Both the position numbers and the translations under genes were made by a program. Below are positions 46,158 to 58,721 of a DNA stretch of 64,000 nt, piece after piece. Origin of the DNA: Chlamydoabsidia padenii (Eukaryota > Mucoromycota > Mucoromycetes > Mucorales > Cunninghamellaceae); assembly GCA_025330725.1 (NCBI GenBank), contig JAIWND010000024.1, forward strand, positions 248,001-312,000, written 5' to 3'. Within the stretch, counting starts at the first letter, position 1, and each line of letters starts with the position of its first letter. A model generated the notes under the pieces. That model saw only the letters and a list, made by a program, of their open reading frames with translations. It did not search any database and was not told where the DNA came from.

Positions 46158-47192
46158 TAAATGTTGTGGCAATAATTGGGAGGGGGATAGAATCGTCAAA
46201 CTGTGGGTAATTGTGTCTTGTCAGGTAATTCACTATATTTGTTTTGCAATCATAAAGAGTGAGATAAAAAGTTAAAAGATGTGGTAAAAAAGGGTTATTT
46301 TTTTTTTTTTTTATTGAGAATACTTACATTGAGGGAGTGCAAGTCTACCACCAAGGAGTAAGGGATTAAAGGAGTACTATAAACAAAACCTTCCTTCACA
46401 GATAGATAAAGAATTCAGGGTATGTTTGTAGCAAGATAGTATGCAGTCACCGTCAAAGAAGAATAACTTCATTTAACGAGTTGAGATTAATAAACAAGGA
46501 AAAGAGAGAGAGAGAGAGAGAGAGAAACAAAAAAAAAAAGATAAGCCAAAACTTTGAAACGTGATGTCGGGATTTCAAAAGTTGCCGATTCAGTTAATGC
46601 TTGACGACCATACCTTGGCACAGACTACCTTCTAATTCAACAAGTTCGCATAATGATGAACATTTTTATCTGTGTTTCTATTTAATCTATGGTGATTCGC
46701 TCATTCGCCTAATTACCCTAGCTTACATGTAATCATCTTTTTTCCACCTTTCACTGTCACTCATTCTAGACTTTTTTTTGATTGATAGATATTCAAACCT
46801 CGCTTTACTTGAGCTTGCCCATCATCTTTTGACCGAACTTGAACTATGAATTGTACATGGTACATGGAAAAGGAATACATTTACTATCTAAGCTTCTCTG
46901 CATCTTATTGTGAATGCTTTACGATTGAAAGCGGACGAGAGAGGTCTTCTCGGTTTTTAAATCCCGCTCAGGGGAAAGCGAATATTGGTTCCTGAAGACA
47001 GGCCAGACTAATTTCGTGAACTTGTCCAATGATAGAAGTAGTGCCAAAAGTTAGTGCGTCTTTGAATATTGTTAATCTCAGACCAGTTCGTTACTATATA
47101 AAACGACAACTCTTCAAAAAAAAGTTTTTTAAAACCATTCTTCGCGCCGGCCGCCTTTTCCCTTCCTCTTTCATCTTTACACATTCATCATC
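46158..47192. other. Intergenic with possible 5' exons of the CCCH gene
   Basis: 46158-46400 may hold additional coding exons of the minus-strand CCCH gene. There is a GA repeat (46506-46524). Variant 12-bp elements lie at 46568-46579 and 46955-46966, the latter 227 bp before the DPBB gene. Confidence 0.4.
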
Positions 47193-47624
47193 ATGCGTTT
47201 CTTTGTTGCTCTCGCTGCCATTATTGCTACTTTCTTTTTCATCCTGGCCGACGCCAAAGACTCTTCATGCCGCTCTCGTGCTGGAAAGAAGCTGATGGAA
47301 AAACGTGGCTCTTACTCTGGTACTGGTACCTTTTTCAATCCTTCGACCGAAGGTGGATCTACTGGTGCATGTGGACCCCATGAAAGTGATTCTGCTCATA
47401 TTGTGGCTCTGAACGCAAAGCAATATGGATCTTTAGACAAGAAAAGTGATTGGTGTGGTAAAAAAGTCAAGATCTCTTACAAAGGCAAAACTACTCATGC
47501 TATCATCAATGACGCTTGTCCTGAATGCGATTATGGGTCATTGGATCTTACTCATACTGTCTTTAAGGCACTCGAAGCTGATATGGACAAGGGCGTTATC
47601 GATATCGATTGGTCAGTGGTCTAA
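47193..47624 (+). CDS. Secreted double-psi beta-barrel (RlpA/expansin-like) protein
   Basis: Single exon, 143 aa. The signal peptide spans residues 1-22 (FFVALAAIIATFFFILADA). The mature protein is a compact DPBB domain: GTGTFFNPSTEGGSTGACGP, an asparagine/tyrosine strand, WCGKKVKISYKGKTTHAIIN, DACPECDYGSLDLTHTVF and a C-terminal GVIDIDWSVV. Such fungal proteins (related to barwin, cerato-platanin-like expansins and rare lipoprotein A) act on or bind cell-wall polysaccharides. The DACPECxxxxLDLT motif is conserved. Substrate unknown. Confidence 0.92.
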   Translation: MRFFVALAAIIATFFFILADAKDSSCRSRAGKKLMEKRGSYSGTGTFFNPSTEGGSTGACGPHESDSAHIVALNAKQYGSLDKKSDWCGKKVKISYKGKTTHAIINDACPECDYGSLDLTHTVFKALEADMDKGVIDIDWSVV

Positions 47625-48743
47625 AAAAAACTTTTTTTTGCGTTTAAAACCCCGCCATTTCCTTTTTACTGTCTCATTGCACCTTCTGTGAAGTCAATCT
47701 ATCATATTTTAGTATATATTATCCATCTTTTTTTATATAAATAAACAGACAATATAAAGTCCTCTTTATTAGAAAATCTATTTTTCGAATTTCCTTATTC
47801 GAGTGGCAAATTGATGCCACATGCATCTTCAAATCCCGACGTAGCATGATTTTTGTCTTCTTGGCGGGCATATCTTTTTAAAATAGTCCATTCTATTATT
47901 CATTTCACCCCATTATATGTTTGCCTTAAAAGAGGTAGGTTTAATTAAGCAATATGAGGAAAAGTGGATCCAAAGTTTTTAGTTGATTTCTGATTAAGGG
48001 GCGAGACCCTCTCATATTGAGTGATGTTTCCTTTATTTTTTGTCGCTCCTAATTAAAACCATGAGTCGGGAAAACACTCGCCCAGAAAATCCCTTCCTCG
48101 GCACATGTTATAACCTCAGCCAATTTGATCGTCGCCGGGAAATCAAAACTATCCCCGGATTACCAATATGGCATTGGCATGATACCCTTGGTGAGCACCA
48201 AAAAAAAAAAAAACGAGCAAGACACTTTAATCTCACTTTGTCCAAGTATCTCACATCAAAGGATAATGGATAAATAAAGGCTATGGTCATCGATTTCTTC
48301 TTCAATCTGTATTGCATAAAAGAAAATGACCCAATTTGCTTGGTGTCGGCATTCGAAATAGTGAATAACTGAAGAAAGGAGACGTGCATCCGTTTTTGAG
48401 TGAAATCTCCTGAAAAGGACTCCATTACATGTTTTCTCTCTCTCTCTTTTCTTTCTTCTTTACTGATACTTTTCTTCCACAATACTGTAAATTTATACTT
48501 TTACGATTTTGATCAAACAGGATTCTATAGGAAATCGTACACAATTAAAGTAACTGTGCCAGCGGGATTTGAAAACACATCATCGTCAAATTCAAAGCAG
48601 GTAAAAACTAAAAAACTAAAAAAAAAAAAAAAAAAGAAGCGGCTCTTACACTTTCTTCCCTTCCCATTCTTTTCTCACCTCATTCCTTTTATTCTTCATT
48701 GTCCTTTTTAACATAAATATACTTATTACCGTGTATATCTTGC
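47625..48743. other. Intergenic; promoter of the DPAP gene
   Basis: It contains 12-bp element variants at 47643-47654, 47827-47838 and 48347-48358, and an exact copy on the minus strand at 48563-48574. Pyrimidine-rich leader sequence precedes 48744. No gene seen. Confidence 0.45.
48563..48574 (-). promoter_or_regulatory. Dispersed 12-bp element, exact copy on minus strand
   Basis: CGGGATTTGAAA 170 bp upstream of the DPAP start codon. Confidence 0.5.
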
Positions 48744-50247
48744 ATGCATACCTCATCTATTCCTTTACAACCCATCAATCCTACACAATCCCTCGATGCC
48801 TATGTTGACCAATATATGACCATTGTAGACAGTCGGTATCATATACCATCCCTCTCTTCCACCTCTTCTCCTACCACCTCTATCAACCACAACAATCGTC
48901 TCAGTGAAGACAGTATTCTCAGCTCGGACGGTGATATTGAAAACGACAACTTTAACAATAGCAGTAGTACAACGACCCCTACAATGATGCGAAAAACATA
49001 TTACGATCAAGTGACAGCAAATGACGAAGACCTAGACATTCTTCATAGCTCCTACAAAGAACAAGAAGATGAAGAACAAGAACGATTGGTAGGTAGCTTG
49101 GACGACCTAAACTCTCAAGAAGAGTCTCTCCCCGACAGGGTCTCTCCCAAGGTAAGTGGTCCCCTTAATAAGGGAAAATAATGTTAACACGTTTCTTCTT
49201 GGTGATAGGAATTTGGCCGTCGGTGGTTATGCTTCTTGTTTCTTGCTGTCCTGCTCATCAGTTGGCTTACTTGGACTATCTTTGTCAACAACATGAACCC
49301 AGGTAACTCTTGAATATCAGTGTATTTCATATATACATAACACCAACCCTCAATTTAACCTATAGGCGAATCAAAACAAACTGCAAATCAAGGACATCAT
49401 ATTGATTTGGCTGATATCTCTAAAGCTGGCTTTATACCCAAAAGACCAAACGTGTTATGGATCGACGATGGTAAGTTAGAAAAAAATAAATATAGCTTTT
49501 GAGTAAGACTTGACTAATAATCTCTTTTTTGTGTGGATCATCACTTTTGTAGGTCAAACCGATGGATCATTTACATACACTCACCACGAAAATCATAACA
49601 TTTTGATGCGATCTGTCGATGATGGGAAGGATCAAATAATTCTAGATTCTGCAGAATTAGTAAGTGACACATAACATATAACTACTATATACTTATCGAT
49701 AACTTGGTATCACTTGATCACTAGTTGCTGGCATACGGATCATTATCAATATCACAATATTCCATATCAAAGGACAATCATTACTTGATGCTTTGGACCA
49801 ATAAAACGGATGTAAGCAGCCAGCTTTAAAATACACTATGATGGTCTCGCGCCTTATTAATTCTCTGACTCTCTCTCTCTATTTTATAGGTATGGCGTTA
49901 CTCTTCTGTGGCAAATATATATGTATATGATCGAGAAAACAAGTCTTTGTTCCCTTTGGTCAACACATCATCGATCGAAAAGAAGCCAAAAGTATCATAT
50001 GCAGTATGGAGCCCAGTAGGACACCAAATAGTAAGTATATTATACTAAGAAAGAAGTAAAAGCGAATGTAGCTTTAATTCTTTTATACTAGGCTTATGTG
50101 ATGAATAATGATCTGTATGTAACTGATTTGCACACTCACACGCGAATTACATTTGATGGCTCGGCAACTATCTTTAATGGGATTCCGGATTGGGTCTACG
50201 AAGGTAAGAACGGAAAAAAATGTTATTTTTCAGGGAACTAACTGAAC

Positions 50248-50278
<31 letters not shown>

Positions 50279-52110
50279 GTCTTGAATAGAGGAAATCTGG
50301 AATCAAAACTTTGCTCTTTGGTGGTCTCCCGATGCTACTCACTTGGCCTACTTGCGATTGGATGAAACAGATGTCCCTGTACTTCACTTGCCAATTTATA
50401 CAACTGATAATGACAGTTACCCTGATGAAGTAGCAATGCGATATCCAAAAGTAAGTTTCAACCATAAACCATCTTGACTTTTTCTCTTGACCGTCTTTCC
50501 GATGTTATCATCTTTTACAGGCAGGGGCATCCAATCCACTGGCATCACTCTTTGTCTATTCACTCGAACAGGAAACTACGATGATGGTGACAAACAACTC
50601 GACCTCGAAATTAACCGTGCAGGCAGAAAAGGGACACCGCGATTTTGACGACATTGATCGGATCATCACTGATGTACACTGGGCAACAGACTCACATACA
50701 CATCTTCTCTTCAAGCAGACAAACAGAGTACAAGACAAGCAACTGACTAATCTATTAACAATAACCAGCGACAATAGAACAACGGAGCATGGAAAACCAA
50801 GAGCTTCTGCCGGGACTGTGCACACTTATACTCCAAATGATGGCGGCTGGATTGATTCTGGGAAAACAATGGTGTTTTATGGCCAATCTCTCAACAACGA
50901 TGGTACTTGGCGAATAGATTACATTGACATTATGGCTGATGGAAATGGATATATGCATTTGGTGATGATCAGTGTAGGACAACAACAGGAAACCCATCTA
51001 CGTTGGCTTACTAGTGGAGATTGGGAAGTGGAGTCTGGATCGGTGACCGTTGATCGAAAACGGGAACTTGTGTAAGTTGATGATAAAATACCCAAAGTCG
51101 AATAATGGGAACTGATGCTACATCTCTTGATTAGGCACTTTTTATCGACTGAACGATCTCCGCTTGAACGACATTTATACACCATCTCCTTATCCGACGA
51201 TGATCCTTATACAACAAAGAAATGCTTGACATGCTCAGATGACGTCAATATTCATGCTTACTACCGAGTCTCATTCTCACCTCTAGCTGGTTACTACGTG
51301 CTGTATTATGATGGACCCGACATACCCTCTACGGTGATCAAGAAAATAAGCGATCCTTCCTTTGAAATGACCCTACAAAAGAACGACGACTTGAAAAAGC
51401 TTCTTACGAAATACCATCTACCTGGGAAACGAATGTTGAACGTCAAAAGTGGATCTAGTGGTAAGGGCAAACAGTGGCATCTATCATGTAGTTTGACTTT
51501 TTAACACCTTTTTTTTTTTAAAAAAAACAAAATAATTATTATGTAGATATGAATGTCGCCGAGCTGCTTCCTCCCAACTTTGATGCCAATCAAAAGTACC
51601 CTGTCTTATTTCAAGTCTATGGTGGTCCTGGGTCACAATTGGTTACTTATGAATTCCAGCTGGATTGGCATACCTTTTTGGCCAGTAAACTCGAATACAT
51701 TGTGGTGACAGTAGATGGTCGGGGAACCGGCTTCCGTGGCCGTAATTACCGTGTGGGTGTACGAGGGCGCTTGGGTGAATTGGAAACTATTGATTACACA
51801 AATGCTGCTAGACATTGGGCCAGTTTAGATTATGTGGACCAAGCTCGGATCTCAATTTGGGGTTGGGTAAGGCAAAACTAATAGCTTATACATGTGAATA
51901 GAGTACTAATCAAATAGATCAATGACCTTTTTTTTTTTTTTTTTTTTTTTTTTTTGTAGTCTTATGGTGGATTCTTGGCGTCCAAATGTATAGAAGCAAA
52001 TAGTGGTCTATTTAGTGCGGGACTTGCCGTGGCTCCGGTAACTGATTGGCGATTCTATGGTAAGAAAAGACAACTCCCTTCCCCGTAATCAGCATGCATA
52101 GGACTTTGAC

Positions 52111-52154
<44 letters not shown>

Positions 52155-52712
52155 AGATTCTATTTATACTGAAAGATATATGCTGACACCTCAACTGAAC
52201 CCTCAAGGCTATGTATCAAGTGCAGTGAATAACATGACTGGGTTTGCCAATTCTAAGTTTTTACTTGTCCATGGAACAGCAGACGATAATGGTAATAACC
52301 ACAACGATATCGCTCCATTATCTTCTTTTTACTCTAACCCTCTTCAATTTTTCTCATAGTGCACTTTCAAAATACAGCCACATTGGTCGACAAACTCACC
52401 AGAGCTTCTATACACACCTATAAAGTCCAGTTCTACACCGACAGCGATCATTATATCACTCATAACAACGCCAATGCGAATCTCTACTATCTACTGACGG
52501 ACTTTTTATGGGAAAGGTAAAACTTAACATAAACATCATATGAATGGCATTGATCTGATCTTTATATTTGATATAGCTTTGGTGGGGAAGAGTATCTGCA
52601 TCTTCGAAAAGAAACATTTGGGAAATTCTCTGGCAAGATCGAAGGAGAAGGTGGTGGCGGTGATGGACACAAGGATGGCGGCAATGGATCCCAGATACAG
52701 GATCCTTTTTGA
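48744..52712 (+). CDS. Dipeptidyl aminopeptidase (DPP IV family, type II membrane protein)
   Basis: Serine peptidase removing X-Pro/X-Ala dipeptides in Golgi or vacuole (Ste13/DAP2 family). About 15 exons, roughly 985 aa. The first junctions are 49151/49209, 49302/49366 and 49470; the last exon ends at 52712. The cytosolic N-terminus (~137 residues) is acidic and Ser/Thr-rich. One membrane segment is at ~141-162 ([17 protein letters not shown]). A beta-propeller follows (exons 3-10, including [20 protein letters not shown] and [10 protein letters not shown]). The alpha/beta-hydrolase domain has [10 protein letters not shown], the nucleophile GWSYGG split by an intron between Trp and Ser, the aspartate in [13 protein letters not shown] and the histidine in [10 protein letters not shown]. 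The C-terminal Gly-rich tail is unusual. Introns 7, 11 and 12 carry T runs of 26-41 bases. Confidence 0.92.
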
Positions 52713-53133
52713 TCATTGGTGCCTCTTTAATTACTATCTAGTCCTACTTACTTTATTAGATTATGTATCCCCCTCTACTCTCTTTTTAATTTATAGCAAT
52801 CATTTTTATAATAAAAGATATATGATATAATTTATCATGTATGTTGTTGGAATACTGTTGATAGATGGATATGGTTGCCGGTGTAAGGGGCTATATTTCT
52901 TTATTTGGAAGCGGAATATGAATATCGAAATTGACTTTTGGATCGTCGACTTTTCTACTCATAGTGATCAGCTAATGCTTTGATATAAAGTAAAACTTCA
53001 ATTTATTGAACAAATCTATAAGAGGTACATGCCAGCATGTATACGAAAAAATAAAAATAAAGGGTCGTGCATAACGTATCAAGGACCCTGTTTGTGATTT
53101 CCTTCTAAAAATTTAGTGCTGTTTATTTGAAAC
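52713..53133. other. Convergent 3' spacer
   Basis: AT-rich, with AATAAA-like signals on both strands (near 52811 and 53048). No gene. Confidence 0.45.
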
Positions 53134-53843
53134 TCAGGCCTTTTCAAAAGTCCAATAAAGACTAGAGTCTTTTGTATTGTATTTGCATTTCTTGAGAACA
53201 GTACCACCTCGGGAGGAGTGACCACCGGTGGATACGTGTGAGAGACAAGTAGGAATCATATCATACATATGGGTAACAGCCATAATTTTGAAGGTATTCC
53301 TTTTACCACTGACAGGAACAAAAAGCCAAGTTTGTTTTTGCCAAAGAATAGGTTCATAACGTTTAGCCAATGACCTCTTATGATTGTACTTGAGTTCACA
53401 TTGCCAAAGTACACCAGCGTCATCTTTACCATTCGTCTACAAGAGAAAAAAAAAAGGGACACGATCGGGATTTAAAAAACTGTGTTCCTGCATATGTTTC
53501 ACCCACTTACCCATCTTGCGGAAAGACATTTTTTCAAGGTTCCGTGATCATGATTGATGGAATACATTTTTGATTTGTATTTCAAAATCTTCCATTGTGT
53601 GTTGGTTGATTTACGTGAGGCTGTGGGCTCGACCAGTGTACCAGGTAAAAAAGAAAGGTATTTTTTGGATTTGACGTTCCGAATATGATAATTTCCTGGG
53701 CGAATATCTTTGGCGTGCTTGTAGGTCGCAGCGCCATCTTTTTTCCCGGTTTTGCTGATACCCTGAGCATCCACGCTGAGGAAAAAGAGTGAGATGGAGA
53801 GAACAAGTAGTATGAGCCAGCTTTTCTTATATACAGGAGCCAT
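53134..53843 (-). CDS. Secreted protein with a beta-trefoil-like (ricin-B-type) fold
   Basis: Exons 53843-53511 and 53436-53134, about 211 aa. A signal peptide covers residues 1-28 (SWLILLVLSISLFFLSVDAQ). The mature part has repeated strand motifs as in carbohydrate-binding trefoils: NYHIRNVKSKKYLSFLPG, TQWKILKYKSKMYSINHDHG, KQTWLFVPVSGKRNTFKIMA and SLYWTFEKA. This is a lectin-type fold without any catalytic domain, so a cell-wall or surface-glycan binding role is the simplest reading. The fold assignment is from pattern only. The intron holds a TTTAAATCCCG variant of the 12-bp element (53466-53477, reverse). Confidence 0.72.
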
Positions 53844-54251
53844 TCTATATTGGGTTAAAGAAGGGTGTTGAGAGACTAAAAAATAAAAGGAAGGAAAAGA
53901 GAACAAGAATCGAAAAGATTTGGAATTAAAGGAAGATGAAGAAAAAAAAAACAGGGTTTTTTGGTGATTTAATAGCGCACCATTTATTAGGTGCAACATT
54001 GTCACCCATATTTGGACTCCAGTGTCAGCCCCTCCATAACGGAACGCATGATTACTCTTCTCGACTTTTTTTTTTCACAATGACATCAAGTAACATCGTT
54101 CTCTTCAATATTATGGATTCTGTGTATTTTCTTTTTCTTTTTTCTTTTTCACTGGAGCAATAGGATGATTGATGAACGTGCAGAAAAAAAAAAAAGACGT
54201 TTGACAGGTCCTCTTGGCGGCATATATCGGCGTTTGAAATAGTTACACAAG
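53844..54251. other. Intergenic, promoter of the secreted trefoil-like gene
   Basis: A-rich promoter and a CGGCGTTTGAAA variant of the 12-bp element at 54228-54239. No gene. Confidence 0.4.
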
Positions 54252-54742
54252 TTAATGGTTCGGGTATGTTGAGGCTGCTGAAATCAGAATATCTGTGTTC
54301 AATGATGGATCGGGATCGATGATGATGGTCAAGGTTACGGTGTTATCTTCTTTGTTGGGTTGATTTTCTACTTTATGCTGAAAGTGATGGTGGTCTCGTC
54401 GGGTTTTGAATATCAAACCTGTCAAAAAAAGGAGGTAAGGGGTAAAGGGCGGAGATGGTATGTGTGTTTAATGTGTAGCTCACACCACTTTTAAATCATT
54501 GTATGTATATAAGCATATGTAGCATAATAATAATCGAGTATATACCGATGACGGAAAGAAAAGCATAAAATGAGTGGTCTAAAGTCAGTAATCTTAATGC
54601 CGACCGTGGAGATATGACAGGAGCAGGTAAGATTATTAGCCCTGAATGAAACTGACAAAAAAAGATGAAACCCTAACTTTGAATTTTCAATTGGATCTTT
54701 TATAATCTTTTTGATTCTCCCAAAAAGTGAGTTGTTGGACAT
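54252..54742 (-). CDS. Small hydrophobic protein of unknown function with a one-base frame break
   Basis: Exons 54742-54546 and 54418-54252. The start MSNNSLFGRIKKIIKDPIEN runs into a 7-T stretch. Beyond it the frame one base over continues FHSGLIILPAPVISPRSALR, LLTLDHSFYAFLSVI, and joins in phase across the intron to LIFKTRRDHHHFQHKVENQ and IIIDPDPSLNTDILIS, ending PNH. Removing one T from the 7-T run near 54660 gives a single frame of about 120 aa with one hydrophobic helix; as given, the reading frame is broken. Possibly a membrane-associated protein; family not recognised. Confidence 0.5.
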
Positions 54743-55362
54743 ACTATTATGAAGTAACCCATTATCATTTCGTTTTATATGGAACAGTAGATATGTAATG
54801 TTAAGAAAAAAAAAAAAAAAAAGGAGTTGGTTATATCATATCAGCATCAATAAGAATCATGCGCCCAACTTTTAAACACAGCCAGATCAAATAAGGAAAT
54901 TGCGCACCACCTTTATGATTCAACAGACAGTGTTGACTCCCACACTTCTATTGGCTCCATTTTCCATAATAAAGTTGTATAATGTACATATACATAATAG
55001 CATACTATATATAAGATTGATATTTTTATTTCAGTTTTTGGTAAAAGGTGATAGATATGATGTATAATTATAAAACAAAGGAAGGAAGTTTAAGGAATAG
55101 AATAAGATAGATATATAGATATATAAGTATAGGTAGTGGTAACAATATAGAATACTGTAACAATAATAAAAAGTAAAACATAAGGAGACTAGTGTGATTC
55201 TAAATTAGATAACAAGGGAAAGGGAGGGAGAAAAGATATATACTACACAGGAAGAAGATAAAACAAAGGGAAGAGAAGGATAAACAAAGTAAAGTAAAGG
55301 GGAATCATTTGAGGGTAATGGGTACGTGTTACTGGTTAAGAATACGAATAGTTCCCTAGTTG
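54743..55362. other. AT-rich intergenic DNA
   Basis: Strongly AT-rich with GATA repeats near 55107-55130. No gene seen; it includes the 3' end of the TALE homeodomain gene. Confidence 0.45.
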
Positions 55363-56406
55363 TTAAGATCTTCGTCGACTGTTGATCCTTTTCGATGAGG
55401 AGACCGTTCCTTGTTGGTCAAATGCTTCGGTGGCATGTCTTTTTCGAAGTCGTCGATCAGTAGGATCGTCTAATCGATCAAATTGGGGAGAGGGTTTTAG
55501 TTAGTTAGTTATAATGATAATACTTCCTATTGTTTACCTGATGAGTGACTGACGTGAGACAAGGTATCCAGTTCGTTTTGACGTTTTTCATTCACTTGTA
55601 CTTGTTGTTCCAACATGGGTTGCAGTATGCGTCTCCTAGCATTAATAAACCAGTTGCTGATTTGGTTTAGTGTTAATCCTGTTCTTCTTGCCAATGTATC
55701 TTTTTCTTCTTCGGTAGGATAGGGGTGTTTCTTGTGATCGGATAGCCAATCTCGTAGAATGGTAGTAACTGCCTTTGGGAGATTACCCCGACGTCGTTTG
55801 TTGGTCTTGCTGTCAGGTTTGATGGTGCAAGTAACTGATGACTTTGTAGCCAGAGTCGATCCAGCGGAGACTGTTGTTGCTGATTTGTTTTTGGATTGGT
55901 GACGCCGTTGGAGAGGGGGTGGTGATTGTTTCGGCGATGGGAGTTCCCGGGACTGGAGTGGTGGTGTGGGTGACGATACAAGTGATGGCACAGGAGAGTG
56001 ATCGGTTACCAGTGCATGATCTAAAAATAAGATGTACATTTCCACCTAATTAGTATACAAACCACCGAGAGAAAGATCATTATTATCTTTATACCTCTTG
56101 ACCAAGTGATTATATCTGACCAGAATCGACCATTATGTTCAAGCATTCGACTAATTCTTCGTTTATGTAGTTCAATGTTTTGATCATCATGGTGGAAGGG
56201 ATCGCCATATGTGATTGGAATAGATTCTGAAGAAGTACCTTTTATGACTTGATGATCATGGAATAGTATAACAGGACTAAAAACCCGCAGCTGTCGGTTA
56301 AATAAAAAAAGAAAAAAGAAAAAAAGAAGCACTTGTTAGTAAAAGTTTAATGAGAGTTGGATTGACTTGTCATCTTGAGTCAACTTACTTTTTGTTCGTT
56401 TTTCAT
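55363..56406 (-). CDS. TALE (KN) homeodomain transcription factor
   Basis: Exons 56406-56389, 56290-56095, 56020-55538, 55469-55363; phases agree, about 267 aa. The first exon is only six codons. Residues ~143-200 are a TALE homeodomain: [20 protein letters not shown], then [20 protein letters not shown] with the three-residue loop extension (PYP), and [13 protein letters not shown]. Fungal relatives include Cup9/Tos8 and basidiomycete HD1-type proteins. The N-terminal region contains an ordered-looking [20 protein letters not shown] stretch, and the linker is Pro/Ser-rich. Function in this organism unknown. A variant 12-bp element lies 354 bp upstream (56760-56771). Confidence 0.9.
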
Positions 56407-57696
56407 ATTAGATGGTAAAAATGAACTATTGTATTGATATCAAATATGTATTTATATGACCAAGTTATCGTCAAGTGAGATGACAGGATGTCAAACGATG
56501 GAAGTAAAAGAAGGACAGGTAGAAGTAACGTATGAAAAATGGGGGAGAACAAATAAGATAAGAGGGTAAAAAGTAAGTGTGGGTGAGAATTTAGCACATA
56601 AAAGATAAAGTATTCTTTCACAAACGACACAAATAAGTGTATATACGATTGTAGAAGAGTGAGTAAAAAGAGAGGAGAAAGGGAAAGAGATAATGGAATT
56701 GGGATTTTTTGGCCAAGCTGAGCCCTTTAAAAAGGCCCGTTTTTTATTGGGGGTAAAATCGGGATTTTAAATAGGGGGAAGGCTACCAAAAAAAGTCAAT
56801 GTGTAACGCATGATCAAACTGCAAAGAAACTGACACTTCATTTTGATCATATGAATGAGTGTGTTAAAAGATGAACTATGCTATATAACAATAATAAGAA
56901 TAAAAAAAAATAATAATAACACTTTTACTTTTTTTCCAATAAAGAACCCTTTTTCTTTTTATAAATGGTATCGTGTTTACTTTTTATGTAGTTGGGTTTT
57001 AAAAGTTACTTTTTTGACGTTAAGCGGGTTTTCAATATCCGTTGTACGCTTGGGCCATCTGATTGATGATGCCAATACCCTCTCCTTTGGTTTTTATTTT
57101 TCATTAGTATTACAAGAGTTTCATTGTTATTGAGCTTGGTTACTTGTTATTTCATTCATTCATTCATTACCAAGACATATCTTGTGATTGAACTTTTTTA
57201 CATTAATCATCCAGCGCCAACCAAATAAAAAAGTAAAGCATTATGGCATACAATGCAAAAACAAAACAAAATGTTGAGAAAAGGACGTGGACAGATTTGG
57301 AGCTTGGCAACGTGCAATTTTGGTATATTCGGGGTTTGAATATGAAAGTTTAAGTCTTCACATGGACATGACTTTATGCTTTTAACACCAGTGAAGACTC
57401 GTACAGATACATACATGACTTTTTTTGTTTTGTTTTTTGTTTTTATTATGTGCAGTTATCGTCAACTGATATGCATAATGTTGATGCTATATCAAAGCAC
57501 TGAATGGAATGTCAAGTCAGTGGGCCGGGGGTCAATTTGTTCCTCGATCAATTTCGTCCAATGAGAGGTCGTTTTGATTTCCTTGTCGGCGGTGATTCAA
57601 TTGTTTTCAACCAGATGAAAAACTCATTTCCGATTTTTTTTTTTAGCTTTCTTGCTTTTCTTCATCTTATTTTTTTTTTAACCACAATCCATTGTC
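56407..57696. other. Divergent intergenic region (TALE / ERG25)
   Basis: About 1.3 kb with variant 12-bp elements at 56760-56771 and 57330-57341, an (ATTC)n run near 57151-57167 and a T-rich leader before ERG25. No coding region is supported. Confidence 0.45.
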
Positions 57697-58125
57697 ATGA
57701 ATTCAACATTGACAGCTGATCCTAGTCAACTTAATTGGCTGGAAACAAGATGGGAACAAATGTATGAAGATCGTAACCCTTTGCTTGTTACTGGTGTATT
57801 TGCCTTCTTGATGCACGAACTTGTTTACTTTGGTCGATTTATTCCCTTCCTCATCTGTGACTTTATTCCCTACTTTAAGCGGTATAAACTTCAAGAGGTA
57901 AACAACTAGCAGCTATACATATTGTTATCTAATTACTCATCTTGTTTTACTATTATTATCTATAGGCTAGGGAAAACTCTTCTGCCGACTATTGGAATTG
58001 TACCAAAAAAGTGCTTTATTCACACTTTCTCTTTGAAGGTCCTCTCATCTTCTTCTTCCACCCAGGTGCCACGTTCCTTGGAATGAAAGTATCTGCTCCC
58101 TTCCCAGCTTGGTAATTCAAAGAAG

Positions 58126-58160
<35 letters not shown>

Positions 58161-58721
58161 CATAGAATGAATACTGACTACTCTTTAATTAATAGGCAAC
58201 AAATGCTCCCTCAACTGGCGATCTTTTTTATTTTTGAAGACTTTTATCACTATGCTATGCACCGATTCATGCACTGGCCTCCATTCTACAAGAAGATACA
58301 CAAGATCCATCACGAATATGCTGCTCCCTTTGGTATTGCTGCTGAATATGCTCATCCGGTTGAAACCATGATTCTTGGGTTTGGTACTGTGGGTGGTCCT
58401 CTTGTTTATCATGTCTTTGCTACCAAAATACTTGACTTTGGCGATGAATGGCATTTACACCTTGTTACCATGTTGCTCTGGATCGTGTTGCGTCTCTTCC
58501 AAGCCATCGATGCTCACTCTGGTTACGACTTTCCTTGGAGTTTACACAACATCATTCCTTTCTGGGCTGGCGCGGAACACCACGATTATCATCATCAAGC
58601 TTTTATCGGAAACTATGCCTCGTCTTTCCGCTGGTGGGATTATCTGTTTGGCACCGACAAAAAGTACAGGGCTTATCGCAAACGTCAACAGGAAGAACGT
58701 CTCAAGGCCAAAAACAAGTAA
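57697..58721 (+). CDS. ERG25: C-4 methylsterol oxidase
   Basis: ER-membrane di-iron enzyme that oxidises the C-4 methyl groups of sterol intermediates in ergosterol synthesis. Exons 57697-57897, 57966-58111, 58196-58721, about 290 aa, the usual length. The three histidine clusters that bind iron are present: HRFMH, HKIHH (in [20 protein letters not shown]) and HHDYHH. Four hydrophobic segments and a basic C-terminus ([12 protein letters not shown]) with a KxK-type ER-retrieval ending are visible. Intron 2 contains a run of about 30 A on the sense strand, unlike the T tracts in most introns here. Confidence 0.96.

Noticed and set aside
53134..53843. Toxin call for the beta-trefoil-like protein
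   Set aside because: No catalytic chain or toxin signature; trefoil folds are common in ordinary carbohydrate-binding proteins.
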